Positions 46,859-56,476 are shown, numbered from the stretch's first letter. The stretch is DNA of 64,000 bases from Streptomyces aurantiacus (GCF_001418335.1 NZ_LIPP01000032.1:56900-120899); one strand, 5' to 3'. Numbers and translations: made by a program. Notes: generated by a model from the letters alone, not told the origin.

Positions 46859-47103
46859 GTCTGCTCCTTGCCTTCGATTCGACGAATGAGCGCCGCTGCA
46901 ACGAACCTCGCGCCCGGCGCGGCCCCGGGACCTGGTGCGATGTCCCTCGGCGGCTCGGAAACCAACTTTCCACGGGTAGCGGCCAGGAAATGTCCTCTAC
47001 TGCGCCGGAACGAGAGCCTGAACGAGAGATCACCGACTGCGATCAGAGCGACTGCGGTCGAGTAAACGTAGCCATGGCGGCTACGGAAGGGCAGGATGGT
47101 GGC

Positions 47104-47550
47104 ATGGCCCGGTCCACCAACACCCAGTTCGCCGTCGCCGTGCACGTACTGACCTACTTGGCCGGCGTCACCGAGGGCCGCACCGTCAGCTCGGAGGAAC
47201 TCTCCAAGAGTGCCAACGTCAATCCCGTCTACGTACGCCGCGTACTAGGACCGCTGCGCGGTGCGCGGCTGGTCCGATCACGTTCAGGCGTCCACGGAGG
47301 ATGGGAACTGACGGCCGACCCCGCGGACATCACGCTCGAACAGGTCTGGCTGCTGCTCCAGGGCGACACTCCGGTACTGGGCCTGCACGGCCCCGACCCT
47401 GCCTGCGCGACGGGCCGCAGCGTGCAGAAGACCCTGACCGCGCTCGACCGAACGGTCGCCGACGCGGTGGCGACCGCGCTCGGACGGTTCACCGTGCGCG
47501 ACGCCTTGGCGGGCGTAACGGAACCGGCACACCCGCTCGACACCGACTGA
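47104..47550 (+). CDS. Rrf2-family regulator
   Basis: The product is 148 aa. The Rrf2 winged helix is clear (FAVAVHVLTYLAGVTEGRTVS, SEELSKSANVNPVYVRRVLG, GVHGGWELT). Only one cysteine (in DPACATG) lies where Fe-S-type members have three, so it is probably not an iron-sulfur sensor. ATG 47104 is the only start that fits the domain. It may control the divergent VOC gene or the downstream membrane protein. Confidence 0.9.
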   Translation: MARSTNTQFAVAVHVLTYLAGVTEGRTVSSEELSKSANVNPVYVRRVLGPLRGARLVRSRSGVHGGWELTADPADITLEQVWLLLQGDTPVLGLHGPDPACATGRSVQKTLTALDRTVADAVATALGRFTVRDALAGVTEPAHPLDTD

Positions 47551-47628
47551 CCGCCACCCGGAGTCGTCCCACCCGCTCCGTTGTGGGTACGCGGCAGGGA
47601 ACAGTCGCACACCGGAACGGGACACGGG

Positions 47629-48168
47629 ATGACCGACATGGAACACAGTCCGCACCACACCGGCACCGCCCAGGGCCATGAGCACGGCCGCCCCGATGAC
47701 CATCACGACGACCATCACGAGCACCCGCACGGCGGTGCGTCCTGGTCCATGGCCGTGCAGGCGACGCTGCACTGTCTGACCGGCTGTGCCATCGGCGAGA
47801 TCCTCGGCATGGTGATCGGCACCGCCCTGATGTGGGGCAACGTGCCCACCATGATCCTGGCCATCGCGCTGGCGTTCCTGTTCGGCTACTCCTTCACCCT
47901 GTTCGCGGTGGTCCGGGCCGGCCTCAACCTCAAGGCGGCATTCAAGGTGGCCCTGGCCGCCGACACCGTCTCGATCGCCGTCATGGAACTCGTCGACAAC
48001 GGCATCGTCGCCGTCGTCCCGGGTGCCATGGACGCCCACCTGTCCGAGGGACTGTTCTGGGCGACCCTGCTGGGCGGACTCGCCATCGCCTTCGTGATCA
48101 CCACCCCGGTCAACAAGTGGATGATCGGCCGCGGCAAGGGACACGCCGTCGTCCACGCCTACCACTGA
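47629..48168 (+). CDS. DUF4396 membrane protein with His-rich N-terminus
   Basis: The product is 179 aa. Residues 1-38 contain about a dozen His with Asp and Glu, suggestive of metal binding. The rest forms about four membrane helices with a conserved HCLTGCAIGEILGMVIG segment, typical of DUF4396. It follows the Rrf2 gene by 78 bp. The function of the family is unknown; metal or thiol chemistry is a reasonable guess from the His-rich tail and the HCxxGC motif. Confidence 0.85.
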   Translation: MTDMEHSPHHTGTAQGHEHGRPDDHHDDHHEHPHGGASWSMAVQATLHCLTGCAIGEILGMVIGTALMWGNVPTMILAIALAFLFGYSFTLFAVVRAGLNLKAAFKVALAADTVSIAVMELVDNGIVAVVPGAMDAHLSEGLFWATLLGGLAIAFVITTPVNKWMIGRGKGHAVVHAYH

Positions 48169-48517
48169 CCGGCGCCGCGCCCGGTCCGCTGCCCGGCCAC
48201 GCGGCATAGGCGAACACATTTTCCAGGGTCCGCGGCCGAATGCCGGGCCGGTCGGGGACGGCGCACCCACGGATGGCAGCGCGGACCTGTTTGCTCTTCA
48301 CGCACCGGGCAACTCGCGAGGCGGTCTCCATGTCCCCGCACTCACCGACGAAGATCGGTCGCAAGTCTGCCCATTGGAGTCGGGAGCACCGCCCGGGCGA
48401 CGATGTCCACGGTGTCGCCACATCACACCGCTCGTTCGGCAGACCCGCTCCCCGGTGCCGCACCGTCCACCGTCCACCCGTGCCGGCACCCTGGGCGTTC
48501 CACCTCAGCCACTCAGG
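48169..48517. other. Intergenic region, no gene seen
   Basis: These 349 bp lie between the convergent ends of the DUF4396 and propeller genes. Short open frames occur on both strands but none has a ribosome site or recognisable protein. I see no clear hairpin with a long stem. Confidence 0.5.
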
Positions 48518-50410
48518 TCATTGGGACAGAACATCCTGTGTGAGGAAGAGCGGCATCGAGTCCTCCCACTGGCTGTCGGTCAGCATCTGTTTGCCGGAAC
48601 CGTCCGCGTTCATGCTGAAGATCTGGCCGTAGGGCTGGAACGTGTCGTCGTACAGCGCCGCTTCTTCCCGGAAGCCGTACATACCGCTGCTGTACAGAAT
48701 TCGGCCGTCGTAGTTCCAGACGGCGTGACCGTCGTTGGCGCCGCTGCTCGTCAGGACCTTCAGGCCGCTTCCGTCAGGTTTGACGGTGCATACGTCGAAG
48801 TTGGTGGAGCTCGTCCTCCGGGTGAAGAGGATGAGCTTGCCGTCCCGGGACCAGTCGGGCAGGTTGTCGGACTCGGTGGTGAGGACGGTCGTCGCGCCGG
48901 TCTTGAGGTCGAGGATGCGCAGGCCCATTTCCTGGCCCCACACGCGGTAGACGATCCGGTTGCCGTCCTGCGAATAGCTCGGGAAGCCCGCGTTGCCCGT
49001 GCCGTCCGTGAGCACCTGGTGCGAGGAACCGTCGCTGGGCACCCGCACCAGTACGGCGCTGCTCGTCGCCCGTGTCTGGAACCAGCCGCCCACGCCGAAC
49101 GCGATCCATTTGCCGTCGTGCGACCAGGCGGGCCGGAACGCGCCGGCCAGCCCCTTGGCGACCATCGCCGGGTCAAGGCCCGAGGTCGAGCTGTCGAATA
49201 CGACCCTCTGGTCCGAACCGTCCGCGCGCATGGTGACGATCGAGGAGTTGCCGAGCTGCTTGTCGGTGATCGCGAGGCGCCCGTCCTTGGACAGCGCGGG
49301 GAACACGTCGCAGAAGCGGTAGTCCCAGTCCGCGTTCCAGCTGTGGAGCGGAGCGTCGAGTGCGCGCGTCGTGTGGTCGAGCTTCTCGTAGATCACCGAT
49401 TCCCCGTCCGGCGACCAGACCGGAGAGCGCAGCGCCCGCTTGACGGACGGCCGCGTGCCCGAGACATAGGCCAGCCCTTCGTCGGCTCCACCCTTGACGA
49501 GGTAACCGATCTCCGTCGCGCCCACATACTGGGGTGCCACCTTCAGGTGGGGGCCGGAGGTGTGCTCGACGCGCGCGCCGGTAGCCACGTCGACCGAGAC
49601 GATCTGGGACTCCACGGTCCCGATGGCCTCCGGGCGGTGCGCGCCCCAGGTTCCTTCGACGGATATCTCGTAGAAGACGATCCGGGAACCGTCGAGCGAC
49701 CACTTCGGTGAGCCGAGGCAGTATCCGTCCCGGGTCGCGACCTGGCGGAAGCCCGTGCCGTTCGGCCGGATGATGTAGACGCTCAGCTCCTGTGTGTGCT
49801 CCCAGCCGGTGCCGTTGCCGTGCCCGCGCCAGGTGGTGTTGCGGTCGCTGGAGAAGGCGATCCACCGGCTGTCGGGCGACCAGGCGGGCCGGAAGTGGCC
49901 GTCCGGGCTCGCGGGGTCGCCGGCGAGCGCCGCGGTGCCTGTCAGGTTGGTCAGTTTCTTCGTGGTGAGGTCGATCAACCAGATCCGTGTTCTGTGGTCT
50001 CCGCTCGTGGTGACGAAGGCCGCCTTCGTGCCGTCGGGCGACGGCACGGCCCAGTCGTTCATCGCCGAGTTGACCACCAGGGGCTGAACGCCCGAACCAT
50101 CTGTTCCGACCCGGTAGAGGCAGGAGTTGCCGTCGCCCGTCCGTTCCGACGTGAAGAACACCGAGGCGCCGTCGGCGGAGAAGGTCGCGTGGTAGTCGAA
50201 CGCCGCGTTCTGCAGCAGCGCGCGTTCGTCGGAGCCGTCGGCGTTCGCGAGGTACAGGGCGGACGAGGAGGGGCCGATACGGTTCATCAGCATCACCCCC
50301 TTCTTGCCTGAGGCCGCCGCGGCCACGGCGAACGGCCTGGGCAGCAGCGCGGCGCCGGCGACGCCCGCGCCGGCTGCGAGAAGTGCTCGACGCTTCATGT
50401 CGGGTGACAT
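48518..50410 (-). CDS. Tat-exported beta-propeller (PD40/TolB-like) protein
   Basis: The product is 630 aa. A Tat-type signal (MKRRALLAAGAGVAGAALL) is followed by repeated PD40 blades: FSADGASVFFTS, PSPDGTKAAFVT, WSPDSRWIAFSSD, WSLDGSRIVFY, WSPDGESVIYE, WSHDGKWIAFG and SQDGNRIVYR. The blades form a TolB-like scaffold with no catalytic peptidase domain. It is probably an extracellular binding or sensing protein. ATG 50410 is used; ATG 50398 (MKRR) is also possible. Confidence 0.87.
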   Translation of the reverse strand: MSPDMKRRALLAAGAGVAGAALLPRPFAVAAAASGKKGVMLMNRIGPSSSALYLANADGSDERALLQNAAFDYHATFSADGASVFFTSERTGDGNSCLYRVGTDGSGVQPLVVNSAMNDWAVPSPDGTKAAFVTTSGDHRTRIWLIDLTTKKLTNLTGTAALAGDPASPDGHFRPAWSPDSRWIAFSSDRNTTWRGHGNGTGWEHTQELSVYIIRPNGTGFRQVATRDGYCLGSPKWSLDGSRIVFYEISVEGTWGAHRPEAIGTVESQIVSVDVATGARVEHTSGPHLKVAPQYVGATEIGYLVKGGADEGLAYVSGTRPSVKRALRSPVWSPDGESVIYEKLDHTTRALDAPLHSWNADWDYRFCDVFPALSKDGRLAITDKQLGNSSIVTMRADGSDQRVVFDSSTSGLDPAMVAKGLAGAFRPAWSHDGKWIAFGVGGWFQTRATSSAVLVRVPSDGSSHQVLTDGTGNAGFPSYSQDGNRIVYRVWGQEMGLRILDLKTGATTVLTTESDNLPDWSRDGKLILFTRRTSSTNFDVCTVKPDGSGLKVLTSSGANDGHAVWNYDGRILYSSGMYGFREEAALYDDTFQPYGQIFSMNADGSGKQMLTDSQWEDSMPLFLTQDVLSQ

Positions 50411-50900
50411 CGCTGTCTGGGTCCTTTCATCGGCGACGGACGTACGACCGCTCCGGAGAACCACCGCGCGCTACGGGATCGTCGGCCCCAGGAGGAGTGG
50501 GAGCCCTGCCGGCTGCGGCTCAGTTCGGCTTTCAGGGAGACGCTCGGTTCGCGGATCACATACGTCCACCGTATGGATTGTCGAACAAGTTGGGCGTGAC
50601 CGTAACACCGGGGAAATCCGCCCACAAGAGATCCTGCAAAAACGCGGCGCACACAGCGATGCCTCGCTGCGGATTGCCACTTCTTGTCAGACAATCGAAC
50701 CGAGCGGAACCGGGTGTTCGAGGCATGCGAGGGAGGGCGACGGCCGAGAGCTCGGGTGACGGGGCCGTCCTGGCGAGACTGCGTACCGTCACGATGTGGC
50801 TGTCGGACTCACCATGCTCGCTCTGCCGCTGTCCTCCAAGCGGCGCGACCTCACCGGGGCCGGCCGGGGGTGACCGGTCCGGCCCGGCAGAGTCACGTGT
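50411..50900. promoter_or_regulatory. Intergenic region upstream of the propeller gene
   Basis: These 490 bp lie between the end of the lactonase gene and the propeller gene start, both on the minus strand. No coding region is convincing. It holds two small perfect palindromes that could be operators: CATACG-n5-CGTATG (50559-50575) and TTGTC-A-GACAA (50694-50704). A promoter for the propeller gene must lie here. Confidence 0.4.
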
Positions 50901-52142
50901 TCAGGAGCGGGTGGCACCTGCCGTACCGTGCGAAGAGCGGACACTGATGCAGTCGGGGTTGGGGACGGCTACGGAGGTACCGGTGTCCGTGAGGCGCCCG
51001 GATCGCGGGTCCACACGGAAGAGGTCGACCGTACTGCTGGCCTCGTTCGCGACGAACAGCCATCGCCCCCCGGGGTGCAGGGTGAAGCTCCACGGGGTGA
51101 CGCCGCCGCAGGGCAGGCGCTGCGCCTCGGTGAGCAGGCCGGTCCCGGGGTCGACCGAGAAGACGACCAGCGCGTTGTCACCGCGGTTCGAGGTGTAGAC
51201 GTGGCGGCCGTCGTGGCTGACGGCCAGTTCGGCGGCGCTCGTGGTGCCGGTGTGGCCCGGCGCGTTCGTCGTCAGGAGCTGGCGTGGCGTCAGCGTGCCC
51301 GCCCTCGGGTCCCACCGCAGGACCTGGATGTCCGCGGTCAGCTCGTTCAGCAGGTAGACCGTACGCCCGCTCGGATGGAAAGCCAGCCGCCGAGGGCCCG
51401 ATCCGGCTGCTGTCGCGTACGCCCGGGGTTCCTCCGGGGTGCCGGCGGACATCCGGTGCGTCGCCCGGTCGTAGTCGTGGATGAACACCCGGTCGGCGCC
51501 GAAGTCCGCGATCAGAGCGAATCCACGGCTCGGGTCGACGACGACGTGGTGCGGGTGCGGCCCCGTCTGTCGCGGATGAGGGCCGGACCCGGTGCCGTGG
51601 ACCCGGGAGGCGACCGCTCCGAGCCCGCCCTGCCTGCCGACCGGCACCGTCACGGCGGAGCCGGTCGAGAAGTCGGCGACCAGCAGCGTGTCCGCGTCCT
51701 CGTTCAAGCCGATGTACGACAGTCCGCCGTCGGCGCCGGGGGCCACCTGTGTCTCGACCTCGCCGGTCTGCCGGAGGCTCCCCGAGGCGTCGTCGATGTG
51801 GAAGACGCGGATGGTGCCACCCTGCTGGCCGGCCGCGACGTAGAGGACCGGTCGGGTCGGGTGGACCGCGACCCAGTTCGAACTGACCTCGGCCATGGAC
51901 CCGAGGGGCGTCATGGTGCCGTGGACGGGGTCGAACCGTACGGCGTGCACCTGGCTCCGGCCCCAGGTGCCGAGGTAGAGCAGGTCGTTGGACCGGGCCG
52001 GCGCGGCGTGAGCCGACGTCGCGGCGAACAGGGGCACCGCTGCCGCGGTCGACGCGGTGACGGCTGCCAGCACGGTCCTGCGGGTAGGTGTCCTGGGTGA
52101 CGGTGGCCCATCACCCACGGCGGCGTACGGCGGTTCGTTCAT
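50901..52142 (-). CDS. Tat-exported lactonase-type seven-bladed propeller
   Basis: The product is 413 aa. A Tat signal is present (RR at residues 21-22, TRRTVLAAVTAST, cleavage after about AHA46), then a 6-phosphogluconolactonase-like propeller (LYLGTWGRSQVHAVRFD, HPTRPVLYVAAGQQGGTIRVF, PHPHHVVVDPSRGFALIADFG, AVSHDGRHVYTSNRGDNAL). It may open a lactone outside the cell. It is the last gene of the long minus-strand operon. An alternative start at 52217 overlaps the permease stop but would add 25 residues encoded by the octamer repeat, which does not suit a signal peptide. Confidence 0.88.
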   Translation of the reverse strand: MNEPPYAAVGDGPPSPRTPTRRTVLAAVTASTAAAVPLFAATSAHAAPARSNDLLYLGTWGRSQVHAVRFDPVHGTMTPLGSMAEVSSNWVAVHPTRPVLYVAAGQQGGTIRVFHIDDASGSLRQTGEVETQVAPGADGGLSYIGLNEDADTLLVADFSTGSAVTVPVGRQGGLGAVASRVHGTGSGPHPRQTGPHPHHVVVDPSRGFALIADFGADRVFIHDYDRATHRMSAGTPEEPRAYATAAGSGPRRLAFHPSGRTVYLLNELTADIQVLRWDPRAGTLTPRQLLTTNAPGHTGTTSAAELAVSHDGRHVYTSNRGDNALVVFSVDPGTGLLTEAQRLPCGGVTPWSFTLHPGGRWLFVANEASSTVDLFRVDPRSGRLTDTGTSVAVPNPDCISVRSSHGTAGATRS

Positions 52143-52158
52143 CGAGGGCACTGTCCTC

Positions 52159-52198
52159 TCTTCCGGTCTTCCGGTCTTCCGGTCTTCCGGTCTTCCGG
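52159..52198. repeat. Five tandem copies of an 8-bp repeat
   Basis: TCTTCCGG is repeated five times without a mismatch between the permease stop (52214) and the lactonase start (52142). The repeat unit is not a multiple of three. If translation began at 52217, copy number would decide the reading frame of the lactonase. Confidence 0.95.
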
Positions 52199-52213
52199 CC
52201 GGGCGGTCGTGGT

Positions 52214-53080
52214 TCATTTCTTGGGCTGGGGCCGACGGCGGGCCGCGAGGCCGAGCCGCTTCAGGGCGTACGAGTCCAGGGCGGTCAGCACACCGTTGAG
52301 GCTGAGTGTCAGTGCCACCAGGACGATGAGGCCGGCGAACTCGGAGGCCGCGTCGAGGTTCTGGGCCGCTGTGAACAGCTCGTGCCCCACGCCCTCGGAG
52401 GAGGCGATGAACTCACCGCCGATGACGCCGAGGATCGCCAGGGGTCCGCCCGTCTTGAGGGCGGCGAAGAACGGGGCGGCGAGCGTCGGTATCGTCACAT
52501 AGCCCAGGACGTGGTGCCTGCGCCCGCCCATCACCTGGACGACCTCGACGAGTTCGCGTTCCCGCAGCCGCAGTCCCAGATAGATGTTGTAGAAGACGAC
52601 GAAGGCGACACCGGTCATGGCAATCGTGATCTTCGACCAGGGTCCGATGCCGAAGAACAGCAGGAACAGCGGGGCAAGTGCGATCTTCGGGATGCCGTTG
52701 ACGGCTGCGACCAGCGGTTCGAGCACCCGCCCCAGGAGCGGGAAGGAGCCCAGGAACAAGCCCATCACCGTGCCGGCGGCGACGCCGAGACCGAAGCCGG
52801 CCAGCACCTCGACGGCGGTCACCTTGATGTCGTTCCACCCGGCGGCGGAGCCGAGCATCGTGGTGAGCGCGTCATACACCTCCGTGGGTTTGCTGACCGC
52901 GTACTCGGGGACGACAGGGCCGCTCATCACCTGCCACAGAAGCAGGGCGGCGACGATCACCAGCATGCGCAGCGCGATGACGGAGGGCGTGCTCTGCCAG
53001 CCGGCGTGCGCCTTCCTGGCGGGCCGTCCCGCCGCGGCGGGCTCGGGCTTGGTCACGGTCTTGTCGGTGACCGTTGTCAT
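52214..53080 (-). CDS. ABC importer permease (SsuC/TauC/NrtB type)
   Basis: The product is 288 aa with about six membrane spans and the EAA-type loop motif with a downstream glycine (LVEVVQVMGGRRHHVLGYVTIP). It belongs to the sulfonate/nitrate/aromatic importer family. It works with the lipoprotein encoded just upstream. No ATPase gene is found in this window, so the ATPase must be elsewhere or supplied in trans. ATG 53080 has GGAG at good spacing. Confidence 0.92.
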   Translation of the reverse strand: MTTVTDKTVTKPEPAAAGRPARKAHAGWQSTPSVIALRMLVIVAALLLWQVMSGPVVPEYAVSKPTEVYDALTTMLGSAAGWNDIKVTAVEVLAGFGLGVAAGTVMGLFLGSFPLLGRVLEPLVAAVNGIPKIALAPLFLLFFGIGPWSKITIAMTGVAFVVFYNIYLGLRLRERELVEVVQVMGGRRHHVLGYVTIPTLAAPFFAALKTGGPLAILGVIGGEFIASSEGVGHELFTAAQNLDAASEFAGLIVLVALTLSLNGVLTALDSYALKRLGLAARRRPQPKK

Positions 53081-53112
53081 GGTCTGCTCCTTTCCGTCCG
53101 GCGTCGGCCCTG

Positions 53113-54150
53113 TCACGGCAGGTACTTGTTGGTCCAGTTGTCGGAGGACACGCTGGCGTCCGGCACCGCGCCGATGCCGTCCTTCACGAAGGCGACGGTC
53201 TTCTTCCATCCGGCGGCGTCCTGCTCGGCGGTCTCGGGCCAGTCCACCTGCTTGACGGATTCGCTCAGCACGTCGTCCGGAATGCCCGGCAGGCTCGCGC
53301 GCGCCGCGGCCAGGACGGCCTTGTCGTCGGCGGCGTGGGTGTCGAGATAGGTGGTGGCCTGCTGTACGGCGGTGGCGAATCCCTTCACCGTGGCGGAATT
53401 GCCTTTCGCATAGCTCTCCTTCACGACCACGACCTGGCCGTATCCCGCCTGCTCGTAGGCCCACTCGGGCACCTTGCTCGGGTCGGCCACCACGATGCCG
53501 TCACCCTCGTGCTGAACCTGCAGCGGAATCGGCTCTGAGGTGATGAACCAGTCGACCTCGCCCTTGGTGAGGGCAGCCTTGTCGGCGGCCGGGCTCGGCA
53601 GTGAGACCCACTTCAGCTTGCCCGGGTCGACACCGTGGGCCTTGAGGAAAATTCCCGCCTCGGCCTTGGTGTTGGCGGAGCTGGCGCCGGCCGTCGAGTC
53701 GGCCAGGGCCTTGGCGACCTGGGCCGCCGGGGTCTCGGCGGTCAGGCCGTGCTTCTTCGCGAACTCGGTGCTGACGGCGATGCCGAGTGGGTTGCCTCCT
53801 CCGTTCGTGGCGACCGACAGCTCCGGGAGGCCCTTGGAAAGGCCGGCCAGATAGCTGGTCGGGCTGGAGTTGAGGAACTGCACAGAATTCGACTGCAGAG
53901 CCGAGGTGCCGGTGGCGGCGGTCAGCGTCACATACTTGATCTTGATGTTCTGCTTGTCGAAGTAGCCGTTCTCCTCCGCCAGGCGGATCGACATGTCGAA
54001 GACGTTGCCGCTCACGCCCACCGAGACAGTGGTCTTGCCGTCCGAGCCGACCGACGTCGAGCCGTCGCCACTACAGCCGGTCAGGCATGCGGCACCGCTC
54101 AACAGGGTGACAGCCAGGACCAGGTACGGGCGGTTCATGCGGTGGTTCAT
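53113..54150 (-). CDS. Substrate-binding lipoprotein (SsuA/NMT1 type)
   Basis: The product is 345 aa. The signal peptide ends in lipobox CLTGC with lipid Cys26. The mature part has the NMT1/SsuA fold (VSVGVSGNVFDMSIRLAEENG, VQFLNSSPTSYLAGLSKGLP, KGEVDWFITSEPIP). It binds a small organic anion for the permease encoded next. The ribosome site AAAGGAG precedes ATG 54150. Confidence 0.93.
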   Translation of the reverse strand: MNHRMNRPYLVLAVTLLSGAACLTGCSGDGSTSVGSDGKTTVSVGVSGNVFDMSIRLAEENGYFDKQNIKIKYVTLTAATGTSALQSNSVQFLNSSPTSYLAGLSKGLPELSVATNGGGNPLGIAVSTEFAKKHGLTAETPAAQVAKALADSTAGASSANTKAEAGIFLKAHGVDPGKLKWVSLPSPAADKAALTKGEVDWFITSEPIPLQVQHEGDGIVVADPSKVPEWAYEQAGYGQVVVVKESYAKGNSATVKGFATAVQQATTYLDTHAADDKAVLAAARASLPGIPDDVLSESVKQVDWPETAEQDAAGWKKTVAFVKDGIGAVPDASVSSDNWTNKYLP

Positions 54151-54164
54151 GGGAACTCCTTTGT

Positions 54165-55757
54165 TCACCAGGCTTGCTGAGTACTGAAGAAGCGGATCCA
54201 GAAATCGGTGCGGGCCGGGTCCGAGACGGGGATCGTCCGGAAGTGCGCGCCGATCTCCATGACGGCGGCGGCATCCGGCGAGAAGGCCGGCCAGCTCGGC
54301 AGGCCGTTGCCGTTGGGGTCGCCGGTGGCGACGAAGTTGGTCCAGTACGCGGAGACGGTCCGCGCGATGGTGTGGTCCTCCTCGGTCCACGCCCCGGTGC
54401 CTCCGACGGGGTTGCGGAAGACGTAGTCGATCTCCGACCCGTGGCCGGCCCGTCTCGGGCCGCCGTCCCGCGCCGGGGTGCGGTGGGTCCAGAAGTAGGT
54501 GTGCAACGTGCCGGTGGCGTGGCGGGACCAGTCCTCGCCCCACAAGCAGGTCGAGATGCGGGAGTTGTCGCGTACCGCGCGGCTGCTCGCCCGTGCCGCC
54601 TCGTCGTCCGTGGCGGCCGGGTACAGCCGCAGGAACTCCTCCGCGAGCGTGCCGAACTTCCTGTGTGCGGCGGTGACGTGCTGCTCAAGGGTCAGGTTGA
54701 CCGCGGGCGAGCCCGGCCGGACGGTCCTGCGCCCGCCGCGCAGGGCCGAGACCATGGTCTCCGGTACCGCACCGCTCTCGTCGAGGTTGTTGCCGGTGAG
54801 GTAGTCGACGTCGTTCTGCAGGCCCTTGGCGTACGTCTCGTCGTAGCCGGCGGGCAGCGCCCAGCCGTCGAGGACAGGACGGAACAGCGGCGGTGATGTG
54901 AGGCCTCCGGTGTCGACGTTCGTGTCGACCGGATGGTTGCCGTCGATCAGCTTCCGCCAGTGCAGGGACCGTAGGTGATGGGCCGTACTCGCGCCGTGCG
55001 CCCGTGCGTAGCGGTCACCGGCGGTCTCGGCGTCGGCGGGCAGGCGGTAGGAGGTGGACAGATGGCGGAGTTCGGGATCACGTGCGTGCCGGGCGTGGCT
55101 CTGCGCGATCGCACGGTGGAACAGGCCCTCGGCGAGCGGGGACATGGCCAGGAAGTTGACCATGCCGGCGCCCGCGGACTGGCCCGCGATGGTGACGCGG
55201 TCCGGGTCGCCGCCGAAGTGCGCGATGTTGTCCCGCACCCAGCGCAGGGCGGCGACACAGTCGAGCAGCCCGTAGTTTCCGGAGGACCGGTGTACCGGCT
55301 CGTCGCTCAGCTCGGGTGTGGCCAGGAAACCGAAGGCACCCAGGCGGTAGTTGAAGGTGACCACGGTGAGGCCGTCGCGGGCAAGGTTCTCACCGTCGTA
55401 GCGTGGGTTCGCCCCGGTGCCCTCGCGGAAGCCGCCACCGTAGATCCAGACGAGGACCGGGCGCCGCTCCTCACGGTGGGCCGCGCCCGTCCAGATGTTG
55501 AGGCTCAGGCAGTCCTCGCTCATGGGCGCGTCGACGCCGGTCGCGGCCGCCTCGGTCGGTGACTGCGGGCACATGGGGCCGAACCGGTCGGCCGGCCGGG
55601 TCCCCTCCCAGGCCGGTGGCGGCTGCGGCGACCGCCAGCGCAGGTCGCCGACGGGCGGGGCGGCGTAGGGGATGCCTCGGAAGGCGGTGACGGTGCGGTC
55701 CCGGCAGAGGATGCCTTCGACGGGTCCCGCTTCGGTGAGCGCGGTGGGGCGGCCCAT
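54165..55757 (-). CDS. Type B carboxylesterase
   Basis: The product is 530 aa. Oxyanion loop YGGGF, EDCLSLN early, nucleophile GQSAGAG (Gln in place of the usual Glu), later acid in NNLDESGA and His in GHGSEIDYVF. There is no signal peptide, so it works in the cytoplasm. In the operon it could release an aromatic or other acid from an ester taken up by the importer, supplying substrate to the downstream enzymes. ATG 55757 has AAAGGA. Confidence 0.91.
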   Translation of the reverse strand: MGRPTALTEAGPVEGILCRDRTVTAFRGIPYAAPPVGDLRWRSPQPPPAWEGTRPADRFGPMCPQSPTEAAATGVDAPMSEDCLSLNIWTGAAHREERRPVLVWIYGGGFREGTGANPRYDGENLARDGLTVVTFNYRLGAFGFLATPELSDEPVHRSSGNYGLLDCVAALRWVRDNIAHFGGDPDRVTIAGQSAGAGMVNFLAMSPLAEGLFHRAIAQSHARHARDPELRHLSTSYRLPADAETAGDRYARAHGASTAHHLRSLHWRKLIDGNHPVDTNVDTGGLTSPPLFRPVLDGWALPAGYDETYAKGLQNDVDYLTGNNLDESGAVPETMVSALRGGRRTVRPGSPAVNLTLEQHVTAAHRKFGTLAEEFLRLYPAATDDEAARASSRAVRDNSRISTCLWGEDWSRHATGTLHTYFWTHRTPARDGGPRRAGHGSEIDYVFRNPVGGTGAWTEEDHTIARTVSAYWTNFVATGDPNGNGLPSWPAFSPDAAAVMEIGAHFRTIPVSDPARTDFWIRFFSTQQAW

Positions 55758-55783
55758 GTGGTCCTTTCCGCCCCGGCCGCCCG

Positions 55784-56476
55784 TCAGCTGCCGGGCGGGT
55801 GTGGGGTCTTGTCGAGCAGCAACGCCCGGCGGGCGGAGCCGACGTGATGGCGCATCGCCGCGTTCGCCGCGTCGGGGTTGCGGGTGACGATGGCGAGGAA
55901 GATGGTCTGGTGTTCCTCGAACGACCCCGTCCGCGGGTGCTGCGCGGAGAGGTTGCGGTACTGGCGCATCACCAGTGGGTAGAGCAGCGTGTCGTAGGCG
56001 CGGGCCAGGGTCGTCTGGTGCGAGGCCTGCTTGATCTGCTGGTGGAAGCTGCGGTTGCCGCGCGAGTAGGCGTCCTGATCGCCACGGGACTGCGCCTCCT
56101 CCATCTCCTGAAGGGTGGTGCGCAGTTCTTCGACCTCCTGGGCCGTGGCCCGTTCCGCCGCCTTGCCCGCGAGCGCGGCCTCCAGAATTTCGCGGGCCTC
56201 CAGGATGTCCGCAGCCTCCTCGACGGAGAAGCTCCTGGTGCGCACCCCGCGGTTGACCTCGCCGGTGACGTAGCCCTCCTGCGTCAGCCGCGCCAGCGCG
56301 GTGCGCATGGTGCTCCGCGACACGTCGAACATCCGCGTCAGGTCCGCCTCGGTCAGCCGCGTGTCGGGTGCGATGCTCCCCGACAGCAGCAGGGAGCGCA
56401 GTCCCTCGTAGGCATGGCTGTAGCGGGTGCCAGGTGTTTTCGTCCCGGGTTCGGCACCAATGCTTTCGCTGTCCAC
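55784..56476 (-). CDS. GntR-family regulator, FCD domain
   Basis: The product is 230 aa. The winged helix is at about residues 20-85 (YEGLRSLLLSGSIAPDTRLTE, MFDVSRSTMRTALARL). The all-helical FCD domain follows, with metal-site residues in GNRSFHQQI and MRHHVGSA. It probably controls the catabolic operon in response to a pathway acid. GTG 56476 has AGAGG upstream. Confidence 0.92.
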   Translation of the reverse strand: MDSESIGAEPGTKTPGTRYSHAYEGLRSLLLSGSIAPDTRLTEADLTRMFDVSRSTMRTALARLTQEGYVTGEVNRGVRTRSFSVEEAADILEAREILEAALAGKAAERATAQEVEELRTTLQEMEEAQSRGDQDAYSRGNRSFHQQIKQASHQTTLARAYDTLLYPLVMRQYRNLSAQHPRTGSFEEHQTIFLAIVTRNPDAANAAMRHHVGSARRALLLDKTPHPPGS

